Position numbers and translations under genes: made by a program. Below, piece by piece: positions 61,217 through 64,000 of a DNA stretch of 64,000 nt. How positions within the stretch are numbered: the first letter of the stretch is position 1; each line of letters begins with the position of its first letter. The notes beneath the pieces were generated by a model. That model worked only from the letters and a program-made list of their open reading frames with translations. It ran no database searches and was not told where the DNA came from. Source of the stretch: Cellulomonas fimi (GTDB lineage Bacteria; Actinomycetota; Actinomycetes; Actinomycetales; Cellulomonadaceae); contig NZ_JABCJJ010000001.1 in NCBI RefSeq assembly GCF_012952065.1, forward strand, positions 62,001-126,000, given 5' to 3'.

Positions 61217-62464
61217 TCACCGGAGGTCGTCCGGACTGAGGTCGTGCAGGCGCGCGTGCACGCGCGAGCGCCACGTCAGCAGGCTCGCCCCGAGCGCGGC
61301 CGCGGTCAGCGAGCCGAGGAGGATCGCCGCCTTGACGCGCTCGCCGTGCGGCGACGACTCGGCGAACGAGAGCTCGCCGATCAGCAGGGACACCGTGAAC
61401 CCGATCCCGGCGACCACGGACACCGCGAGGAGGTCCGGCCACCGGGCGCTCGGGTCGAGGGTCGCCCGGGTGAGCTTCACCAGCAGGAACGTCGCGAGCA
61501 GGATGCCGATGGGCTTGCCGACCACGAGGCCGAGGAACACGCCCTGCGACGGCGGGTCGGTCGCGGCGTCGGCGAGCGCCGCGGGGTCCATGGCGACGCC
61601 GGCCGCGAAGAGCGCGAACACCGGCACGGCGAGCCCGGCGGAGACGGGCCGCCAGCGGTGCTCGAAGTGCTCCGCGAGACTCACCCTCTCGCCCGTGCGT
61701 GCGAGCGCAGGCACGGTGAAGCCGAGGACGACCCCCGCGATCGTGGCGTGGATCCCCGACATGTGCATGAACGCCCAGGCGAGGAGCGCGAGCGGGATGA
61801 GCACCCACGCCGTCATGCCGCGCCGGCGCACGAGGACCGCGAACAGCGCGATCACCGCGAACGCGGCACCGAGCCAGGCGAGCTGCAGCCCGGCGGTGTA
61901 GAAGATCGCGATGACGATGATGCCCAGCAGGTCGTCGACCACCGCGAGCGTGAGCAGGAACGCGCGCAGCGCCGTCGGCAGCCCCTTGCCGAAGATCGAC
62001 AGCACCGCCACGGCGAACGCGATGTCGGTCGCGACCGGGATGGCCCACCCGTCGAGCGAACCGCCTTCTCCCAGCGAGTTGACCAGCACGTAGACCGTCG
62101 CAGGCACCGCTATGCCGCCCACCGCCGCGAGGATCGGCACGATCGCGGTCGAGGGCTTGCGGAGCTGCCCGTCGACCATCTCGCGCTTGAGCTCGAGCCC
62201 GACGACGAAGAAGAAGATCGCGAGCAGGCCGTCCTTCGCCCACTGGGCGATCGTCAGGTCGAGGCGCAGGGCCGCCGGCCCGACGACGGTGCCGCTCAGC
62301 GCCTCGTAGCCGTCGCGCCACGGCGAGTTGGCCCACACGAGGGCGACCACGGCGCCCGCGAGCAGCAGGATCGCGCCCGTGTTCTCGGCGCGGAGCGTGT
62401 CCGCGAAGTTCCGCCGGCTGCCCTCGTCCAGGCGGCCGAACAGGCGGTTCGGGCTCTCGGTCAT
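61217..62464 (-). CDS. nhaA: Na+/H+ antiporter NhaA
   Basis: The protein has 415 residues and about twelve hydrophobic segments. VATDIAFAVAVLSIFG and LTLAVVDDLLGIIVIAIFY contain the conserved TD and DD residues that bind Na+ and protons. GLELKREMVDGQL is the usual signature after the second helix. It extrudes sodium at alkaline pH or salt stress. ATG 62464 is preceded by GAGGACG. It converges on uxaA. Confidence 0.96.
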   Translation of the reverse strand: MTESPNRLFGRLDEGSRRNFADTLRAENTGAILLLAGAVVALVWANSPWRDGYEALSGTVVGPAALRLDLTIAQWAKDGLLAIFFFVVGLELKREMVDGQLRKPSTAIVPILAAVGGIAVPATVYVLVNSLGEGGSLDGWAIPVATDIAFAVAVLSIFGKGLPTALRAFLLTLAVVDDLLGIIVIAIFYTAGLQLAWLGAAFAVIALFAVLVRRRGMTAWVLIPLALLAWAFMHMSGIHATIAGVVLGFTVPALARTGERVSLAEHFEHRWRPVSAGLAVPVFALFAAGVAMDPAALADAATDPPSQGVFLGLVVGKPIGILLATFLLVKLTRATLDPSARWPDLLAVSVVAGIGFTVSLLIGELSFAESSPHGERVKAAILLGSLTAAALGASLLTWRSRVHARLHDLSPDDLR

Positions 62465-62495
62465 CACACGTCCTCGAGGATCAGGTGGCAGGGTT

Positions 62496-63404
62496 TCATG
62501 AGCTGTGCCGGCCCGCAGGGGCCGACCGGGGGTCGAGACCGTCGACGTACGCCTGGACGACCGACATGTCGCTGTCACCCATCCCGGCTGAGGTTAGCCC
62601 GGCGAACACGTCCCGCAGGACGTCGAGCTGTGGTGTCATCGTCCCGCTGCGACGCGCCTCGGCCGCGGCGAAGCCCAGGTCCTTGAGCAGGAACCGCGCC
62701 GCTCCCGACGGGCTGTGGTCGTGCTCGGCGAGACGTCGCTTCTTGACCTCCATGAGCCGGCTGCCCGCGTAGCCGCCCCCGAGCAGGTCGAACAGGGCGC
62801 CCACGTCGAGCCCGGCGCGCTGCGCGACGACCGCTGCCTCGCTCAGCGCGGTGATCGTCGCCGCGACGATCATCTGGTTGCACGCCTTGGCCACCTGCCC
62901 GGCGCCGAGCGGCCCGAGGTGGACCACCGTGCCGGTCGCGGCCAGGACGGGCAGCGTGACCGCGACGTCGTCGTCGGACCCGCCCACCATGATCGAGAGG
63001 GTGCCCGCGACGGCGCCCTCCTCGCCGCCGCTGACGGGCGCGTCCACGATCCGGGCGAGCCCGCCGGTCAGGGCCCGCACCCGCGTGTCGAGCGCGCGGA
63101 CCCCCTCGGGCGAGACCGTCGAGGACACCACGACGACCAGCGGCCGCACGATCCCGGCGAGCAGCCCGCCGGGACCGTCGAGCACGTCCTCGACGTCGGG
63201 CAGGTCGGGGACCATGAGCACGACGACGTCGCTCTGCGCCGCGACCTGCCGCGCGGTCGGCTGCCAGCGCGCCCCCGCCGCGACCACACCGTCCGCCGAC
63301 TCCCGGCGACGCGCGGTCACGTGGAGCGGGAAGCCGGCCCGGAGGACGTGCCCGGCCATGGGTGCCCCCATGACGCCGAGCCCGATGTACCCGACCGCCG
63401 TCAT
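62496..63404 (-). CDS. Beta-hydroxyacid dehydrogenase (HIBADH/tartronate semialdehyde reductase type)
   Basis: The protein has 302 residues. GYIGLGVMGAPMAGHV is the family NAD(P) signature, DAPVSGGEEGAVAGTLS the substrate loop, and GQVAKACNQMIVA carries the catalytic Lys. The fold covers hydroxyisobutyrate dehydrogenase, tartronate-semialdehyde reductase and related enzymes. The neighbouring sugar-acid genes make the last plausible. ATG 63404 overlaps the DUF4862 stop (ATGA). Confidence 0.92.
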   Translation of the reverse strand: MTAVGYIGLGVMGAPMAGHVLRAGFPLHVTARRRESADGVVAAGARWQPTARQVAAQSDVVVLMVPDLPDVEDVLDGPGGLLAGIVRPLVVVVSSTVSPEGVRALDTRVRALTGGLARIVDAPVSGGEEGAVAGTLSIMVGGSDDDVAVTLPVLAATGTVVHLGPLGAGQVAKACNQMIVAATITALSEAAVVAQRAGLDVGALFDLLGGGYAGSRLMEVKKRRLAEHDHSPSGAARFLLKDLGFAAAEARRSGTMTPQLDVLRDVFAGLTSAGMGDSDMSVVQAYVDGLDPRSAPAGRHSS

Positions 63405-64000
63405 GCGGCGGCCACCCGTGTCACCTGGGCGAGCGCGGCGCGCGCGACGGCGAGCCGCGTGACCACGTCGGCGTCCATCGGCCGCACCGCGATCTTGACC
63501 GCCACGAACGGGTCGTTGCCGCCGGCCCGCGCGGCGGCGAGCGTCGCGGCGGTCTCGTCGGGGCCGAGCAGGGACGCCGACGACGCGGCGAGCGCGGGAT
63601 CGTCCCCGCACGGCGGGATGTGGGCGTCGTCCCAGACGGGTCCCCACGGGGTCTTGACGTCGGTCGCGCCCGAGAGCACGACGGCGCCGAGCAGGCCGGC
63701 GTCGACCGCGGCGGCGACGTGCTCCACGGGGGTGTGGGCGCTGCGCCCCTCGATCGCGGACCGACCCCAGTTGATGCTCACGCCGAGGGCGGTCGAGCCG
63801 CCGGCCGCGTCGACCGCGTCGACCGGGCGGCCGCCCGAGGCGCTCGCGAGCGCCGCGATCTCGTCGTCGAGCCTCAGGAAGCCCTTGACCGGGTCGCGTC
63901 CGGCGACGGGTGCGTCGACGTGCTCGAGCAGCAGGTCGGCGCCGAGGAGGTCCCAGGTGAGCAGCTCGCCGAGGGACCGCTCGAGCGCCTCGCGCGAGCC
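63401..64000 (-). CDS. DUF4862 family protein, N-terminus outside window
   Basis: The frame is open to the right edge and gives about 200 C-terminal residues. LLTWDLLGADLLLEHVDAPV and GVSINWGRSAIEGRSAHTP fit DUF4862, a TIM-barrel family resembling sugar-phosphate isomerase-like proteins and often found in sugar gene clusters. Its activity is unknown. It is translationally coupled to the dehydrogenase gene that follows, so the two probably act in one pathway. Confidence 0.75.
   Translation of the reverse strand, partial: GSREALERSLGELLTWDLLGADLLLEHVDAPVAGRDPVKGFLRLDDEIAALASASGGRPVDAVDAAGGSTALGVSINWGRSAIEGRSAHTPVEHVAAAVDAGLLGAVVLSGATDVKTPWGPVWDDAHIPPCGDDPALAASSASLLGPDETAATLAAARAGGNDPFVAVKIAVRPMDADVVTRLAVARAALAQVTRVAAA

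Overview
The window is GC-rich throughout, with codons ending mostly in G or C. It reads as a chromosomal segment of a high-GC actinobacterium. Evidence for this includes a WhiB protein, the nitrogen regulator GlnR, an SRP RNA-dnaX-recR block, and a nth-crp-ridA-whiB-ponA block laid out as in mycobacteria. A Micrococcales (Cellulomonas-like) host is my inference only. At least eleven genes have a TANNNT -10 box ending 6-7 nt before the start codon, as expected for leaderless mRNAs.

Left end (1-2816): the tail of a genomic island next to a tRNA-Ser(GGA) gene. It holds the C-terminus of a tyrosine integrase, a divergent MerR operator, and a small thioredoxin-fold protein plus flavin disulfide reductase operon that resembles mer but lacks its usual parts.

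Conflict-type locus (about 2900-11670): a caspase/gingipain-like cysteine peptidase and an alpha/beta hydrolase on the + strand face a CHAT-SIR2 protein and an nSTAND1-WD40 NTPase on the - strand. A perfect 5 x 25-bp tandem repeat lies at the convergence point, and a 16-bp repeat has invaded the 5' end of the CHAT-SIR2 gene. This is the best candidate here for an undescribed defence or programmed-death system.

Core block (11770-24300): VOC/ArsR pair, an NTF2-like relic, SRP RNA, dnaX, recR, DUF5063, a two-gene ABC exporter, a TSUP permease, lysC with an internal beta-subunit start, asd, a Nudix hydrolase and a membrane protein.

24319-25971: a decayed integrative element in tRNA-Pro(CGG). It is bounded by a 43-bp duplication of the tRNA 3' part and contains VapBC, an IstB fragment and integrase fragments.

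26085-47280: mostly housekeeping. It includes a metallophosphoesterase, a class A PBP, WhiB4-like protein, RidA, Crp, an RsiG-like protein, endonuclease III, GlnR, nitrobindin, YgfZ, a FUSC exporter, a Phd/PIN pair, asparaginase II, Dtd, a macrodomain protein, ClpC with an upstream ClgR-type site, a GT2 glycosyltransferase and TrmL.

47321-64000: an AEC carrier, then a sugar-acid cluster. It consists of an AGE-family epimerase, an ABC importer with two paralogous binding lipoproteins and a LacI regulator on the - strand, opposite mannonate dehydratase, a Gfo/Idh oxidoreductase and altronate dehydratase on the + strand. Three copies of a GCAA-N4-TTGC type operator sit in front of these units. 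NhaA, a beta-hydroxyacid dehydrogenase and a DUF4862 protein running off the edge close the window.
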